Assembly: GCA_002298785.1 (NCBI GenBank)
Contig: DBMR01000095.1
Coordinates: forward strand, 66,325-130,324
DNA from: Verrucomicrobia subdivision 3 bacterium UBA693
GTDB lineage: Bacteria; Verrucomicrobiota; Verrucomicrobiia; Limisphaerales; UBA8199
Direction of reading: 5' to 3'
DNA: 64,000 nucleotides
Position 1 is the first letter of the stretch. The number at the start of each line of letters is the position of its first letter. The notes beneath the pieces are model-generated. The model saw only the letters and a program-made list of their open reading frames with translations. It searched no databases and was not told where the DNA came from. Below are positions 17,461 through 27,726 of the stretch, in pieces. Made by a program: the position numbers and the translations under genes.

Positions 17461-19869
17461 ATGGTTACCATCAGAAAAGCCGCGGTCATCGGCGCCGGCA
17501 ACATGGGTGCCCAAATTGCCGCACACTTGGCGAACGTTGGCATCCCTTCGCTGCTGCTGGACGTAGTCCCCGGTGAATTGCTTCCCGAGGAACAGCAACG
17601 CGGATTCACTCTGCAAAGCCCGGAAGTGCGCAACCGGGTGACCCGGACGCTGTTCGAGCGTTCGAAGAAACTTTCACCCTCCCCGTACTTTACGCCCGAA
17701 TCATCGGGGCTTATCCGGTTGGGGAACGTCGAGGATCATTTAAGCGAGATTAAGGACGCGGACTGGGTGGTGGAAGCCGTTTTGGAGCGCATGGAGTTGA
17801 AACTGGCGATTCACGCGAAGATCGCCGCGTCCGCCAGGGCTGATGCGCTAGTCACCACCAACACCTCCGGACTTTCGATTGCCGGCATGACGCAGGGGTT
17901 GCCGTTGGATTATCGGCGTCGATTTTTTGGCACCCACTTTTTCAATCCACCGCGTTACATGCGGTTGTTGGAGTTGATTGCCACTCCCGATACGGATCGG
18001 GCCTTGGTAGCTGATTTTTCCCGGTTTGGCGAGGCGGTGCTGGGAAAAGGCATCGTGCAGGCCAAGGACACTCCCGGCTTTGTGGCCAATCGCATCGGCT
18101 GTTTCGATCTCCAGCACGTGATGTTGCTGATGATCGAGCAAGGGTTGAGCATCGATGAGGTGGACGCCATCACCGGCCCCGTGTTGGGTCGTCCCAAAAG
18201 CGCTACGTTCCGGCTCGGTGACATTGTGGGGGTGGATCTGCTCGTCCAGATGGGACGGAACCTGCGAGAAACGCTGAAACATGATCCGTTCATCGCGAGT
18301 TTTCGCCCGATTGAATTCCTGGAAGAAATGGCGAGGCGCGGATGGTGGGGTGAAAAGAAGGGGCAGGGCTTCTATCAGCGGTTGAAGACCAAGCAGGGGC
18401 GCGAGATTCTGACCCTGGATTACCGGACCCTGGAATATATCCCACAACAGAAGCCGAAGCTGGCGTCGGTGGAAGCGGCCAGGAAACTGGGTAGCCCGGC
18501 CGAGAGCATTCGAGCGCTTTGTGGGGCGACTGATCGAGCCGGTGCGTTTGCCTGGAAGCACGTGAGTTCAGTGCTGTGTTATGCGGCGGACCGGCTGTCC
18601 GAAATTGCCGACGACGTCGTCACAGTGGATAACGCGATGAAGTGGGGTTACAACTGGGAGCTTGGTCCCTTGGAGATTTGGGATGCGCTGGGGGTGCGCG
18701 AGACCGCGGACCGGTTAACGCAGGAAGGTCGGGCAGTTCCGGCTGTGGTCCAAGACCTGCTCGGACGGGGCCAGAAGGCTTTCTACCAGAACCGCGTGGC
18801 CGAACGCTGGTATTTTGCCCTGGGTCGAAATGATTACGTCCAGGAAACTGAGGCCCCGAAGGTGATTCATCTGCCGCGACTGCACGAGGCGAAGCGTGTC
18901 GTGCGCGGCAATCCAGGGGCGAGCTTGGTGGACCTGGGAGATGGGGTGGCGTGCCTGGAATTCCATACCAAGATGAACGTCATTGGTGGCGATCAGTTGG
19001 GCATGCTCCGACAGGCGCTGGAGGAGGTCAGCCGCAATTTTGCGGGATTGGTGATTGGCAACCAGGGGCAGCATTTCTCCGCCGGGGCCAACCTGATGCT
19101 GTTGACGACGCAAATCGAGAATCAGGACTGGGATGAGATCGATTTGATGATCCGCACTTTCCAGAGAGCCACTAGCACCTTGCGCCAATTTGAAAAGCCG
19201 GTGGTCGCTGCTTGCCATGGCTATACCCTGGGAGGCGGATGCGAATTGTCGTTGGGCTGCGACCACATCGTCCTTTCCGCCGAGACCTATATGGGGTTGC
19301 CCGAGGTTGGGGTGGGCCTGATCCCGGGGGCGCACGGCACCAAGGAAATGCTCATCCGCAGCACGGAACAGATCATTCGCAGTGAGGAGGCGGATTATTT
19401 TCCCGGGGTCCGCCACGCGTGGGAAACGATTGGCCTGGCCAAAGTTTCCACGAGCGCGCCCGAGGCAATCAAGTTGCGTTACCTGAGGAATGGTGAGACG
19501 ACGGTGGTCCTGAACCGCGACTGGGTGCTCGGCGAAGCCAAAAGCCAGGTGTTGCATATGGTATCCCGCGGATACCGTCCGCGGCCGCAACGCACGGATA
19601 TTCCCGCCATCGGGGAGAGTGGATTGGCGCTGTTCAAGTTGATCCTGCATCAAATGCGCGCCGGGGGTCAGATCAGCGAGCACGACCAAAAGATCGGGAC
19701 CAAACTCGCCTATATTCTTTGTGGCGGCGAACTGACTTCGCTGCATTTTGTTTCGGAACAATACCTGATGGACCTGGAGCGCGAGGTGTTCCTGAGCCTG
19801 TGCGGGGAACCGCGCACGGTTGAACGCATCAAACACACGCTCAAGACCGGGAAACCCTTGAGAAACTGA
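17461..19869 (+). CDS. fadN: 3-hydroxyacyl-CoA dehydrogenase / enoyl-CoA hydratase, FadN-type order
   Basis: An 802-residue bifunctional beta-oxidation enzyme. The N-terminal half is the NAD-dependent dehydrogenase: GAGNMGAQIAAHLANVG at the start, FFGTHFFNPPRYMRLLELI, KDTPGFVANRIGCF, and a second dehydrogenase C-domain with KWGYNWELGPLEIWDALG. The C-terminal third is a crotonase: GQHFSAGANLML, CHGYTLGGGCELSLGCDHIV and PEVGVGLIPGAHGT. The dehydrogenase-first order is that of Bacillus FadN rather than of E. coli FadB. It hydrates enoyl-CoA and oxidises 3-hydroxyacyl-CoA. It heads a five-gene operon: the thiolase begins 4 nt after its stop. Confidence 0.92.
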   Translation: MVTIRKAAVIGAGNMGAQIAAHLANVGIPSLLLDVVPGELLPEEQQRGFTLQSPEVRNRVTRTLFERSKKLSPSPYFTPESSGLIRLGNVEDHLSEIKDADWVVEAVLERMELKLAIHAKIAASARADALVTTNTSGLSIAGMTQGLPLDYRRRFFGTHFFNPPRYMRLLELIATPDTDRALVADFSRFGEAVLGKGIVQAKDTPGFVANRIGCFDLQHVMLLMIEQGLSIDEVDAITGPVLGRPKSATFRLGDIVGVDLLVQMGRNLRETLKHDPFIASFRPIEFLEEMARRGWWGEKKGQGFYQRLKTKQGREILTLDYRTLEYIPQQKPKLASVEAARKLGSPAESIRALCGATDRAGAFAWKHVSSVLCYAADRLSEIADDVVTVDNAMKWGYNWELGPLEIWDALGVRETADRLTQEGRAVPAVVQDLLGRGQKAFYQNRVAERWYFALGRNDYVQETEAPKVIHLPRLHEAKRVVRGNPGASLVDLGDGVACLEFHTKMNVIGGDQLGMLRQALEEVSRNFAGLVIGNQGQHFSAGANLMLLTTQIENQDWDEIDLMIRTFQRATSTLRQFEKPVVAACHGYTLGGGCELSLGCDHIVLSAETYMGLPEVGVGLIPGAHGTKEMLIRSTEQIIRSEEADYFPGVRHAWETIGLAKVSTSAPEAIKLRYLRNGETTVVLNRDWVLGEAKSQVLHMVSRGYRPRPQRTDIPAIGESGLALFKLILHQMRAGGQISEHDQKIGTKLAYILCGGELTSLHFVSEQYLMDLEREVFLSLCGEPRTVERIKHTLKTGKPLRN

Positions 19870-19873
19870 CGCC

Positions 19874-21055
19874 ATGAGAGAAGTCTTTCTAGTCGCGGTG
19901 GCCCGCACGCCGGTTGGCAAAGCGCCAAACGGAAAACTGCGCACTATCCGCCCCGATGATCTAGCCGCCCTGGCACTGAACGGGGCCCGATCCCGAGTGC
20001 CGTTGCTACCGCCGGATATGATCGATGATGTAATCCTGGGCTGCGCCATGCCGGAAGCTGCCCAGGGCATGAATATCGCCCGCATTGCCTGCCAGCGAGC
20101 GGGTTGGTCCGAGACCATTCCCGGCGTCACGGTGAATCGATTTTGTGCGTCCGGTTTGGAGGCCATCGCCATGGGGGCGCAGAGAATTCTGAGCGGCATG
20201 GCCGAAGTCGTCGCGGCTGGCGGAGTGGAGAGTATGAGCCAGGTGCCGATGGGTGGATTTAAGTTGTCTCCCAATCCCAAACTGGTGGATGAGATGCCGG
20301 ATGCTTACCTCGGCATGGGGTTCACCGCTGAAAATGTGGCCGCACAATTTGGCATTAGCCGCCAGGATGCTGACGGCTTTGCCTGCGAGAGTCACCAGAA
20401 GGCGTTGGCCGCTGTGGATGAGGGCCGATTCAAGAGTGAATGTGTGCCGGTGCCGGTACGCGAGGTCGGCCTGGACGGCGAGGGGCGACGACGAGTCAAG
20501 GAATTCAACTTTGAAGTGGATGAGGGGCCGCGCCGGGACACTTCTCTGGAGAAGTTGTCGATGCTCAAACCCGCTTTCAGTCCCAAGGGCACCGTGACCG
20601 CCGGAAACGCATCGCAGCGCAGCGATGGGGCGGCGGCGGTCATCCTGATGTCAGGGGAACGTATGCGGGAGTTGGGGATTCAGCCGCTGGCGCGTTTTGT
20701 GACTTACGCAGTCGCGGGAGTCCCTCCGGGAATCATGGGTATCGGGCCCGTGCAGGCCATTCCCAAAGCCCTGAAGCAAGCTGGACTGAACCTGGATCAA
20801 ATAGACCTGATCGAACTCAACGAGGCTTTCGCGTGCCAGGCACTGGCCGTGATTCGCCAGGCGGGTTTGCCGCGGGAGCGCGTCAACGTGAATGGTGGCG
20901 CAGTCGCCCTGGGCCACCCGTTAGGCGCGACCGGGGCTAAACTCACCGTTTCCATCGTGCATGACTTGGCGCGTCGTCAGGGCAAGTTCGGTATGGTGAC
21001 CATGTGTGTTGGGGGCGGCATGGGCGCGGCTGGAATTTTCGAATTAACCCGGTAA
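19874..21055 (+). CDS. fadA: Acetyl-CoA acyltransferase (thiolase)
   Basis: A 393-residue thiolase that cleaves 3-ketoacyl-CoA. All catalytic residues are visible: the nucleophile Cys91 in [11 protein letters not shown], His348 in [11 protein letters not shown], and Cys378 in [10 protein letters not shown] near the C-terminus. Its length is normal for the family. It follows fadN by 4 nt and precedes etfB by 15 nt, so it is translated from the same message. Confidence 0.93.
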   Translation: MREVFLVAVARTPVGKAPNGKLRTIRPDDLAALALNGARSRVPLLPPDMIDDVILGCAMPEAAQGMNIARIACQRAGWSETIPGVTVNRFCASGLEAIAMGAQRILSGMAEVVAAGGVESMSQVPMGGFKLSPNPKLVDEMPDAYLGMGFTAENVAAQFGISRQDADGFACESHQKALAAVDEGRFKSECVPVPVREVGLDGEGRRRVKEFNFEVDEGPRRDTSLEKLSMLKPAFSPKGTVTAGNASQRSDGAAAVILMSGERMRELGIQPLARFVTYAVAGVPPGIMGIGPVQAIPKALKQAGLNLDQIDLIELNEAFACQALAVIRQAGLPRERVNVNGGAVALGHPLGATGAKLTVSIVHDLARRQGKFGMVTMCVGGGMGAAGIFELTR

Positions 21056-21070
21056 ATCGAGGAGGAATAG

Positions 21071-21826
21071 TTGAAAATACTGGTGCCGCTAAAACGAGTT
21101 CCCGATCCCGATACCCGGATTCGCGTTAAACCTGATGGTTCGGCAGTGGACTTGGAGGGCGTAAAGTTCGCCGTCAATCCTTTCGATGCCATCGCCCTCG
21201 AAGAGGCATTGCGGATCAAGGAAAAGCTTGGCGAAGTCGAAGTGGTGGTAGCCACGATCGGGACTGAAGAAACGGTGGAGCAGTTGCGAGTCGGTTTGGC
21301 GATGGGTGCGGATCGGGCTTTGCTGATTCGGTGCGCCGATACGCTGGACTCTCTCGCGATCGCGAAAGTTCTGGCAGCGGTTTATCAGCGCGAGCGACCT
21401 GGCCTGGTGCTGATGGGCAAGCAGGCGATCGACGACGACTCGAATCAAGCAGGCCAGATGCTGGCGGCCCTGCTCAATATCGGCCAGGCGACTTTCGTGT
21501 CGAAGCTCGAGTTGTTGGAAAACCAGCAGCGAGCCCGCTGCCAGCGAGAGACGGACGGTGGGTTGGAGACGGTCACCGTCAATCTTCCAGCGATCATCAC
21601 CAGCGATCTGCGCTTGAATGAGCCTCGGTATGTATCCCTGCCGGGCATAATGAAAGCCAAGAAAAAGCCATTGGAGGAAATTGGCCTGGCGGCGCTCGGG
21701 GTGGCGGTCGCCGCGCGCACGCGGTACTTGAAGTTCGAATGCCCGCCGCCCCGCAAGGCCGGAGTTCGAGTCAAAACCGTGGATGAATTGCTGCTCAAAT
21801 TGAAGCAGGAAGCAAAAGTCGTCTGA
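21071..21826 (+). CDS. etfB: Electron transfer flavoprotein beta subunit
   Basis: A 251-residue ETF small subunit starting at a TTG codon (21071) preceded by GAGGAGG-like bases at 21058-21066; the TTG gives the expected MKILVPLKRVPDPDTRI start. The ETF-beta signature region LPAIITSDLRLNEPRYVSLP with IMKAKKKPLEEI is intact, as is GADRALLI. With EtfA it accepts electrons from the acyl-CoA dehydrogenase. The TTG start may lower translation relative to the neighbours. Confidence 0.93.
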   Translation: MKILVPLKRVPDPDTRIRVKPDGSAVDLEGVKFAVNPFDAIALEEALRIKEKLGEVEVVVATIGTEETVEQLRVGLAMGADRALLIRCADTLDSLAIAKVLAAVYQRERPGLVLMGKQAIDDDSNQAGQMLAALLNIGQATFVSKLELLENQQRARCQRETDGGLETVTVNLPAIITSDLRLNEPRYVSLPGIMKAKKKPLEEIGLAALGVAVAARTRYLKFECPPPRKAGVRVKTVDELLLKLKQEAKVV

Positions 21827-21837
21827 GCTGGATTTCT

Positions 21838-22809
21838 ATGGCGAAAATATTGGTAATAGCGGAACACGACCAAGGTCGATTGAAACAGGCAACGCTCGCT
21901 GCGGTGGCGCTTGCACAAAAGGTCGTCGCTGAATCCGGCGGTTCATTTGAAATCCTGGTGCTGGGTCAAGATATAGGCGCGGTGCTTGAAGACCTGCGTG
22001 GGTATGGCGCCGCGATAGTGGTGTCTGCGGATGACCAAAGACTTTGCCATGCGGTCGCGGATAAATACGCGGGTGTGATTGCAGAGGTGGCCAAACAGCG
22101 CGGCATCAACCTGGTGGTCGGTGCGGTGTCCACGTTTTCAAAGGACGTTCTGCCGCGGAGCGCCGCTCTGCTCGATGCGGGCATGTTGAGCGATGTGATC
22201 GGGGTCAGCGCGGTTGGCGGGGATTTTGAGTTTAGAAGGGTCATGTTCGCGGGCAATGTGATCGCCACGGTAACATTGGAGGGGGCGGTAAAAGTCTTAA
22301 CGGTGCGTGCGGCGGCTTTTCCTAACGCGGGCAAGCTAGCAGAGGTGTCGCCCATCGTTGATTTTCCGCTGACCGACCTGGCGCTGCCAGCGTTCACGGA
22401 ATTTGGCGGACGCGAGACCCGGCAGAGTGGCCGCCCGGATCCAACCGAAGCAAGAGTGGTGGTTTCTGGAGGGCGCGGGATAAAGAACGCCGAAGATTTT
22501 GAACGGCTGATCGGCGGTTTGGCCGATGTATTAGGCGGTGCGGTGGGCTCTTCGCGGGCGTTGGTAGATGCTGGGATAACCCCGAATTCGCTCCAGGTTG
22601 GTCAGACCGGAAAGGTGGTGGCTCCAGATCTCTATGTCGCGGTCGGAATTTCTGGTGCGATCCAGCATTTGGCCGGAATGAAGGATACGAAAGTGATCGT
22701 GGCGATTAACAAGGATCTTGACGCTCCCATCTTTGAGGTCGCCGATTTCGGATTGGTCGGTGACGCTTATCAGGTCATTCCTGAGCTGATGGAAAAACTT
22801 AAAAAGTAG
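21838..22809 (+). CDS. etfA: Electron transfer flavoprotein alpha subunit
   Basis: A 323-residue FAD-binding subunit. The C-terminal FAD domain shows [56 protein letters not shown] and [20 protein letters not shown], the usual FixB/EtfA motifs, and the N-terminal domain shows [14 protein letters not shown]. It starts 11 nt after etfB and is followed after 10 nt by the membrane oxidoreductase. Confidence 0.94.
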   Translation: MAKILVIAEHDQGRLKQATLAAVALAQKVVAESGGSFEILVLGQDIGAVLEDLRGYGAAIVVSADDQRLCHAVADKYAGVIAEVAKQRGINLVVGAVSTFSKDVLPRSAALLDAGMLSDVIGVSAVGGDFEFRRVMFAGNVIATVTLEGAVKVLTVRAAAFPNAGKLAEVSPIVDFPLTDLALPAFTEFGGRETRQSGRPDPTEARVVVSGGRGIKNAEDFERLIGGLADVLGGAVGSSRALVDAGITPNSLQVGQTGKVVAPDLYVAVGISGAIQHLAGMKDTKVIVAINKDLDAPIFEVADFGLVGDAYQVIPELMEKLKK

Positions 22810-22819
22810 CAGGGCTGGA

Positions 22820-24901
22820 ATGATTCCCACTCGCGAGACCTTCGGCAACATTCCGCACTCGTCAGTCGTCCTGTTTTATTGTCTCACGGTGGTGGTCATG
22901 GCCGTGTTTGCTTACGGCCTTTGGCGGCGGTTCCAACTCTGGCGGCAAGGTGTCCCGATCCCGGTCTCCAAGCTGATTGCCGGAACCTGCCAACAGATTT
23001 GGAGCGAATGGCAGCCCCGGCTCCGTCGACTGCGGTCGGAGGCGTTGGGTCAGGCGAGGGTCCGCGGACGGGGCCTGGCCAGTTGCGCGCACATCATTCT
23101 GTTTGCCGGCTTCATGATGTTATTCCTGGGAACGACCCTGCTGGAGATCGATCACCTCGCCTCGGGTCTTTCTCGCCACCTCAAATTCCACCAGGGCACG
23201 TATTACGTGGTTTATGAGTTTACGCTGGATGTGTTCGGGCTGCTTTTCCTGGCCGGTTGCCTGTTTTTCCTGGGCCGACGCATACGACGCCCGGCGAGCG
23301 TGGGGCATCGGTCCACGGATTGGTATGTCTTAATCTCGTTCCTGACGATCGGCGTGACGGGATACCTGGTGGAGGGGCTACGCATGGTATGGCAGCAGCC
23401 CACCGGCATTGCCGCCGCCGCCTCGCCCATCGGGCTGCTCATCGCACACCAGCTTTCAGGTTTGACCGAGGCCGGCGCGCGCTCGGCGCACCTGGCGTTA
23501 TGGTGGACGCACGCGCTCCTCGTCTTTGGTTTCATTGCCTCGGTGCCCTATACCCGCCTGCTGCATACCCTGGCGGGGCCGCTTAACCTGTTCCTGGTTC
23601 GGCCCGCTCTCGGCACGATGACCCCGGTGACCATGGAAGAGGTGGAGAAGACGGAGCGAATCGGCGTGAGCGCGGTCAACCATTTCACGCAGCAACAACT
23701 GGTGAGCCTCGATGCGTGCATGGAATGCGGCCGTTGCGAGGAGGCTTGTCCCGCGTTTGCCACCGCAAAGCCACTGTCACCAAAGCGCGTGGTTCAGGAT
23801 TTAAAACGCCTCATGGGTTTGACGCTGGTGCCTGGTTCGGCGCGGATCGAACCCGGCTCCACGGTTGCGCCGCCGACGCCTTTGCCCCAATTGCATGGTG
23901 AGACCATTGCTGCTGATACCCTCTGGTCCTGTACGGCCTGCAGCGCCTGTGTGCGAATTTGTCCGGTGCGCGTCGACCCGCTGACATTAATCACCGACCT
24001 GCGCCGGAACCGTGTTGGGGAAAGCGAGCTCAGCGGCACGGCCGTGACTGCGCTGCGGCGTATGCAATCGAGTGGGAATCCCTGGGGCTTGCCGGCGGCT
24101 GAGCGGGCCAACTGGGCGGAGGGCCTCGAGGTGCCGCTGGCGAAAGAGCACCCCGAGTTCGAGGTGCTTTACTGGGTGGGCTGCGCAGGATCCTACGATC
24201 GCCGCGCGCAGCGCGTGGCGCGGGCTTTCGTCAAATTGCTCAAGAAAGCCAACGTCAATTTTGCCATCCTCGGGCGCGAAGAAAAATGCACAGGGGAATC
24301 CGCGCGCCGACTCGGGGATGAGTTTCTGTTCCAGGAACTGGCCCAGGCCAACATTGCGACCCTTGGTCGCTACCGGTTCAAAACTATCGTCACGCACTGT
24401 CCCCACTGCCTGAATTCGCTGCTTAAGGATTACCCGCAGTTTGGTGGCCATTACGAGGTAGTGCACCACACGCAGTTCCTGGACCAACTGCTTATCCAGC
24501 GCAAGCTGGTGGTCATTAGTGGCAGCAACTCAGCCGAAATCATCACGTATCACGATCCATGTTATCTCGCCCGGGTAAACGGCATTCACCAGGCGCCGCG
24601 AGACGTCCTGAATCTCGCCTCGGGTGGCAGCGCATCCGCCGTTGATTTGCGGGAAATGCCGCGTCGCCGGGAAAGGACCTCCTGCTGCGGTGCTGGCGGT
24701 GGCCGCATGTGGATGGAGGAGGATCCCAAACAACGTGTCTGCACGGTTCGCGCCCGGGAGGCGCTGGATACCGGCGCCCGGACCGTGGCAGTGAGTTGCC
24801 CGTTTTGCCTGACGATGATGACAGACGGTGTCGCGACCCAAAATGACTCTGCACAGGTCAAAGATATCGCTGAAATTCTGGCCGAGAAAATGCAGCTTTG
24901 A
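22820..24901 (+). CDS. Membrane ETF:quinone oxidoreductase of the heme b / CCG iron-sulfur type (EMO-like)
   Basis: A 693-residue protein. Residues 1-270 hold about six membrane segments resembling the di-heme cytochrome b subunit of respiratory nitrate reductase (NarI). Then come two ferredoxin-type 4Fe-4S motifs, CMECGRCEEACP from Cys300 and CTACSACVRICP, and two CCG domains (GCAGSYDRRAQR... KCTGESARR, and DPCYLARVNG... SCCGAGGGRMW), which bind a non-cubane cluster in heterodisulfide reductase-like proteins. This set matches the ETF:(methyl)menaquinone oxidoreductase described for syntrophic fatty-acid oxidisers, which passes ETF electrons to menaquinone. Its place directly after etfBA supports that role. 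The classical EtfQO flavoprotein is not in the window. Confidence 0.85.
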   Translation: MIPTRETFGNIPHSSVVLFYCLTVVVMAVFAYGLWRRFQLWRQGVPIPVSKLIAGTCQQIWSEWQPRLRRLRSEALGQARVRGRGLASCAHIILFAGFMMLFLGTTLLEIDHLASGLSRHLKFHQGTYYVVYEFTLDVFGLLFLAGCLFFLGRRIRRPASVGHRSTDWYVLISFLTIGVTGYLVEGLRMVWQQPTGIAAAASPIGLLIAHQLSGLTEAGARSAHLALWWTHALLVFGFIASVPYTRLLHTLAGPLNLFLVRPALGTMTPVTMEEVEKTERIGVSAVNHFTQQQLVSLDACMECGRCEEACPAFATAKPLSPKRVVQDLKRLMGLTLVPGSARIEPGSTVAPPTPLPQLHGETIAADTLWSCTACSACVRICPVRVDPLTLITDLRRNRVGESELSGTAVTALRRMQSSGNPWGLPAAERANWAEGLEVPLAKEHPEFEVLYWVGCAGSYDRRAQRVARAFVKLLKKANVNFAILGREEKCTGESARRLGDEFLFQELAQANIATLGRYRFKTIVTHCPHCLNSLLKDYPQFGGHYEVVHHTQFLDQLLIQRKLVVISGSNSAEIITYHDPCYLARVNGIHQAPRDVLNLASGGSASAVDLREMPRRRERTSCCGAGGGRMWMEEDPKQRVCTVRAREALDTGARTVAVSCPFCLTMMTDGVATQNDSAQVKDIAEILAEKMQL

Positions 24902-24920
24902 GGCGTGCCAAAGCACGCCT
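24901..24920. terminator. Hairpin between convergent genes
   Basis: Arms 24901-24908 and 24913-24920 form a perfect 8-bp GC-rich stem with loop CAAA, beginning at the last base of the oxidoreductase stop codon. No T-run follows, so termination is likely but not certain. The converging GH42-like gene ends at 24946. Confidence 0.5.
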
Positions 24921-24945
24921 GGTCTTCCCGAGCCGATTAACAAAA

Positions 24946-27582
24946 TCACTTGGCTAACCGTAAAACACGCGTGTCCCCGCGGTTCATGGGCAGTGAGATT
25001 TCCGGTCCGTTCCCTAGCAACTTACCACTTAACGCGTCGTAGATTGCCGATTTGCGACCGGCATCCAGCCTGATCGGACCGTCCTGGGCGGCATGGAGAC
25101 CCACAATCGGGCCATTGGCATACACATTGCAGTCGGTTTCCGTGTAAAGGTGGACTCCGGCTTTTTTGGCGGCAACGCGGAGCAGTTCAGAACTCAGGCC
25201 CGGGGCGCCGACAAAAAGCGACCAGCCGTCGGATAGGCGGCGCAGGGCGATGGCAGCAGAACCATCCGGGTATGTGGCGAGGGTTTCCTCCGGGGAAACG
25301 TCGGTCGCGGCAAACAACGGCAGCACTGCGGACTCGATACCGAATGGGGTTTGCAGACCGAGTTGTTTGCCCGACTCTGTGGGTGTGGCCCAGGTTCGCG
25401 GCGCAGCGACTGTCTCCAGGCGAAATCCAGTGAGCTCACGCATGGCCTCCAGGGAGGACTGATTTCCCGCGTGATAACCTGGCGCGTAGCACCAAATGCG
25501 GCAAGTCCCTCGAGTTTCGCGCCGAAGTGCCTGACGTTGTTTCTCTGAAAGTTGCCACGCGTTCAGAAACACAAAGAGTTTGGGATGAACTCTGCCTTTC
25601 AGGACGTCATCAAGCAGGTATTGGCCGTATGGGGCGCCCATCCGTGCCAGGGGGCGCCGCACCTGGTAGATAATGCGCTCCGTCACGGGCCAGGCGTTGG
25701 CGGAGGTTTCCAGCATGGAGAATTCATCAATCACCGCCGCGACTTCCGGTTGATACGCGAGGGGCTTTTCGAGGAAGATTCGGTCCACCGCCTCGAAGGA
25801 CTTCATCTCCTCCCACATGCGGGCATCATTGAACCAGCCCGTCATGCCGAGGTCCATCCACCAGGTCGAGAAATTGCGCGTTGCTTCCTCAGCCAGGTTG
25901 CGTCGCAAGAGAGTTTGGGTATCCACGAGATTGGTTGCCCCATCAAATTGACCAGGAAAGCTGCCACTGCCGAGATACGTGCGGGTATCATCCTCGGCGA
26001 GCCACATTTTTCCGGCCAGGGCGACGCTCTCGGCCGCTGTCATGGCAGGCGCACTGCCACCGAGTCCCCGGTCGAAATAGGAAATGGGCGAACAGAGCAC
26101 GTCGATATCCGGGCAATCAAGCACTCGGCGTAAGGCGTAATGCCCGCAAGTGGCAGGGCCCAGTCGAATCGTGCCGAACTCGAACAAATACCCATAAAAG
26201 AAGACAACGAGCTTGCGACCGTGCGAGGCCTGGCGCGCGGCGTGTGCCAGGTCACAGACCAACTCGGCCATGGCCTGTTGCTGGAACTCGGCGAAATCGA
26301 TCAGGGCTTTTTGGGTTAAGGGATCGCGCAGGATGCCGGTTGGCGATGATCGTCGCAGGGCAGGGGAGGGGACCGTTGCTTGCTCCAGGCTGGCGGCGGG
26401 GTCTTGCCAGGCCGCCCGCAACTCCTCGTCAGTGCGGTAGCGGGTCCGCAGCCAAAGCCGCCAGGCCGTGGCATCCGCCGGGGCGTAACCATTGAGCCGG
26501 TTCTCCCAGGTATCCTGGTAAAACCATTCACCCGTGTTTTGGCCACAGGGATGGTAGCCCGCCATGTGCTCGCCAAATTTGCCTTCGAGGTGCTCGACCA
26601 GCGCGCTCACCCGCGTCGCCGCATCCCGGCGGTAGATCGGCGAGGCCACCACCGCGTGGTACTGCTGGGAACCGTCTTCCCACGTCATCACTTCGCCTGG
26701 ATTTGCTTTGCGCCACCACTCGGGCGGTTCGGCCCCGAATCGCGGAAGTAGCAGCGCCCCGGGATTCGCCAGGAGGACTTGTGTGCAGACGTTGTCGACA
26801 GCGGTCCAGTCGACTGGGTGTCCGGGCGCCGGCCAGGGCATGTCAATTGGGAAGGTGACAAGATTCACCCCGGCGGCGGCGGCCATTCGAATTTGAGACT
26901 CGAACGGGCCGGGAGGGCCGCCTAGAAACACAAAGGGCTCACCAGGTCGATAAAGGGCCACCGTCACTTCTCGCGCAGGCTCCGCCCGCGCCCAAAAGCT
27001 GACCCGGTAGCGTGTGCCTTTCGTCAGGGAGAGATTCGGCAGGTGGTACAGGTGCCAATCCGGCCAGGCACCGGTGGGAGGTGCTTTCAGCGACACATGC
27101 AGGCCGGCGGGAGCGGCCGCTGTACCAGGCGTCTCCACCGCAACGGTGGCTACCATATTCGCCGGGCCGGGAGGCCAACTCGTCCAATTCCGCGCCAAGG
27201 AGTTGGTGTCGCGAGAAAAATCGGATGCTGCGGCGATCTCCTTTCCCGTAGTGACATCCACGATTCGAATGTGGTCGAGATAGATATCGCCCGGCACCTG
27301 TCCAAATCGGAAATGGATGGTTCCTTTGTCCAATGAATTGGCTTGGGCGATAAAATCGAACTCGAAGGACCGGCCGGCGGGATCGACGCGGATTAGTCCG
27401 GAGCCCGGTCCGCCAAAGAACATCCGGGGACGGACAGGCTTTCCGTTAACGACGATTTGCGGTGCTCCTGCCTTGGATTCAACGCGAACTGTTAGTTTTC
27501 CATGTGGGGAGGCGGCGCCTAGCGCCCAAAAACTGGCTATGGCCATCACCGCCAGCGGGAGCATGTGAGATTTCTTGTTCAT
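24946..27582 (-). CDS. Secreted GH42-like (clan GH-A) putative beta-galactosidase
   Basis: I prefer the ATG at 27582 (MNKKSHMLPLAVMAIASFWA) because it begins a normal signal peptide; an upstream in-frame ATG at 27651 adds 23 residues. After an N-terminal beta-sandwich with VNGKPVRPRMFFGGPG, the TIM-barrel part shows NLVTFPIDMPWP, GYHPCGQNTGEWFY (candidate acid/base Glu), RYRTDEELRAAWQD and MWLAEDDTRTYLG (candidate nucleophile Glu), then a flavodoxin-like trimerisation-type domain (LFVFLNAWQLSEKQR). This is the layout of GH42 and related families. The substrate is not predictable. About 878 residues, longer than typical GH42 because of the N-terminal domain. Confidence 0.65.
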   Translation of the reverse strand: MNKKSHMLPLAVMAIASFWALGAASPHGKLTVRVESKAGAPQIVVNGKPVRPRMFFGGPGSGLIRVDPAGRSFEFDFIAQANSLDKGTIHFRFGQVPGDIYLDHIRIVDVTTGKEIAAASDFSRDTNSLARNWTSWPPGPANMVATVAVETPGTAAAPAGLHVSLKAPPTGAWPDWHLYHLPNLSLTKGTRYRVSFWARAEPAREVTVALYRPGEPFVFLGGPPGPFESQIRMAAAAGVNLVTFPIDMPWPAPGHPVDWTAVDNVCTQVLLANPGALLLPRFGAEPPEWWRKANPGEVMTWEDGSQQYHAVVASPIYRRDAATRVSALVEHLEGKFGEHMAGYHPCGQNTGEWFYQDTWENRLNGYAPADATAWRLWLRTRYRTDEELRAAWQDPAASLEQATVPSPALRRSSPTGILRDPLTQKALIDFAEFQQQAMAELVCDLAHAARQASHGRKLVVFFYGYLFEFGTIRLGPATCGHYALRRVLDCPDIDVLCSPISYFDRGLGGSAPAMTAAESVALAGKMWLAEDDTRTYLGSGSFPGQFDGATNLVDTQTLLRRNLAEEATRNFSTWWMDLGMTGWFNDARMWEEMKSFEAVDRIFLEKPLAYQPEVAAVIDEFSMLETSANAWPVTERIIYQVRRPLARMGAPYGQYLLDDVLKGRVHPKLFVFLNAWQLSEKQRQALRRETRGTCRIWCYAPGYHAGNQSSLEAMRELTGFRLETVAAPRTWATPTESGKQLGLQTPFGIESAVLPLFAATDVSPEETLATYPDGSAAIALRRLSDGWSLFVGAPGLSSELLRVAAKKAGVHLYTETDCNVYANGPIVGLHAAQDGPIRLDAGRKSAIYDALSGKLLGNGPEISLPMNRGDTRVLRLAK

Positions 27583-27726
27583 GACCCGGGTATGGGCGTG
27601 AGAGTTTACGGTTGCTGGAGCAGGGGATAGCGATTTGGAGTATGGTGTCACGTGACGATGCTGAATTATGCCTGTTCGTGAGCCAGGAGCAAGTTGGCGA
27701 GCCGTGGCAGCGAGAATTGATGCGAT

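Noticed and set aside
18715..20280. 521-codon minus-strand frame opposite fadN and fadA
   Set aside because: It spans the junction of two certain genes in antisense and has no recognisable domain; GC-rich codon use creates such frames.
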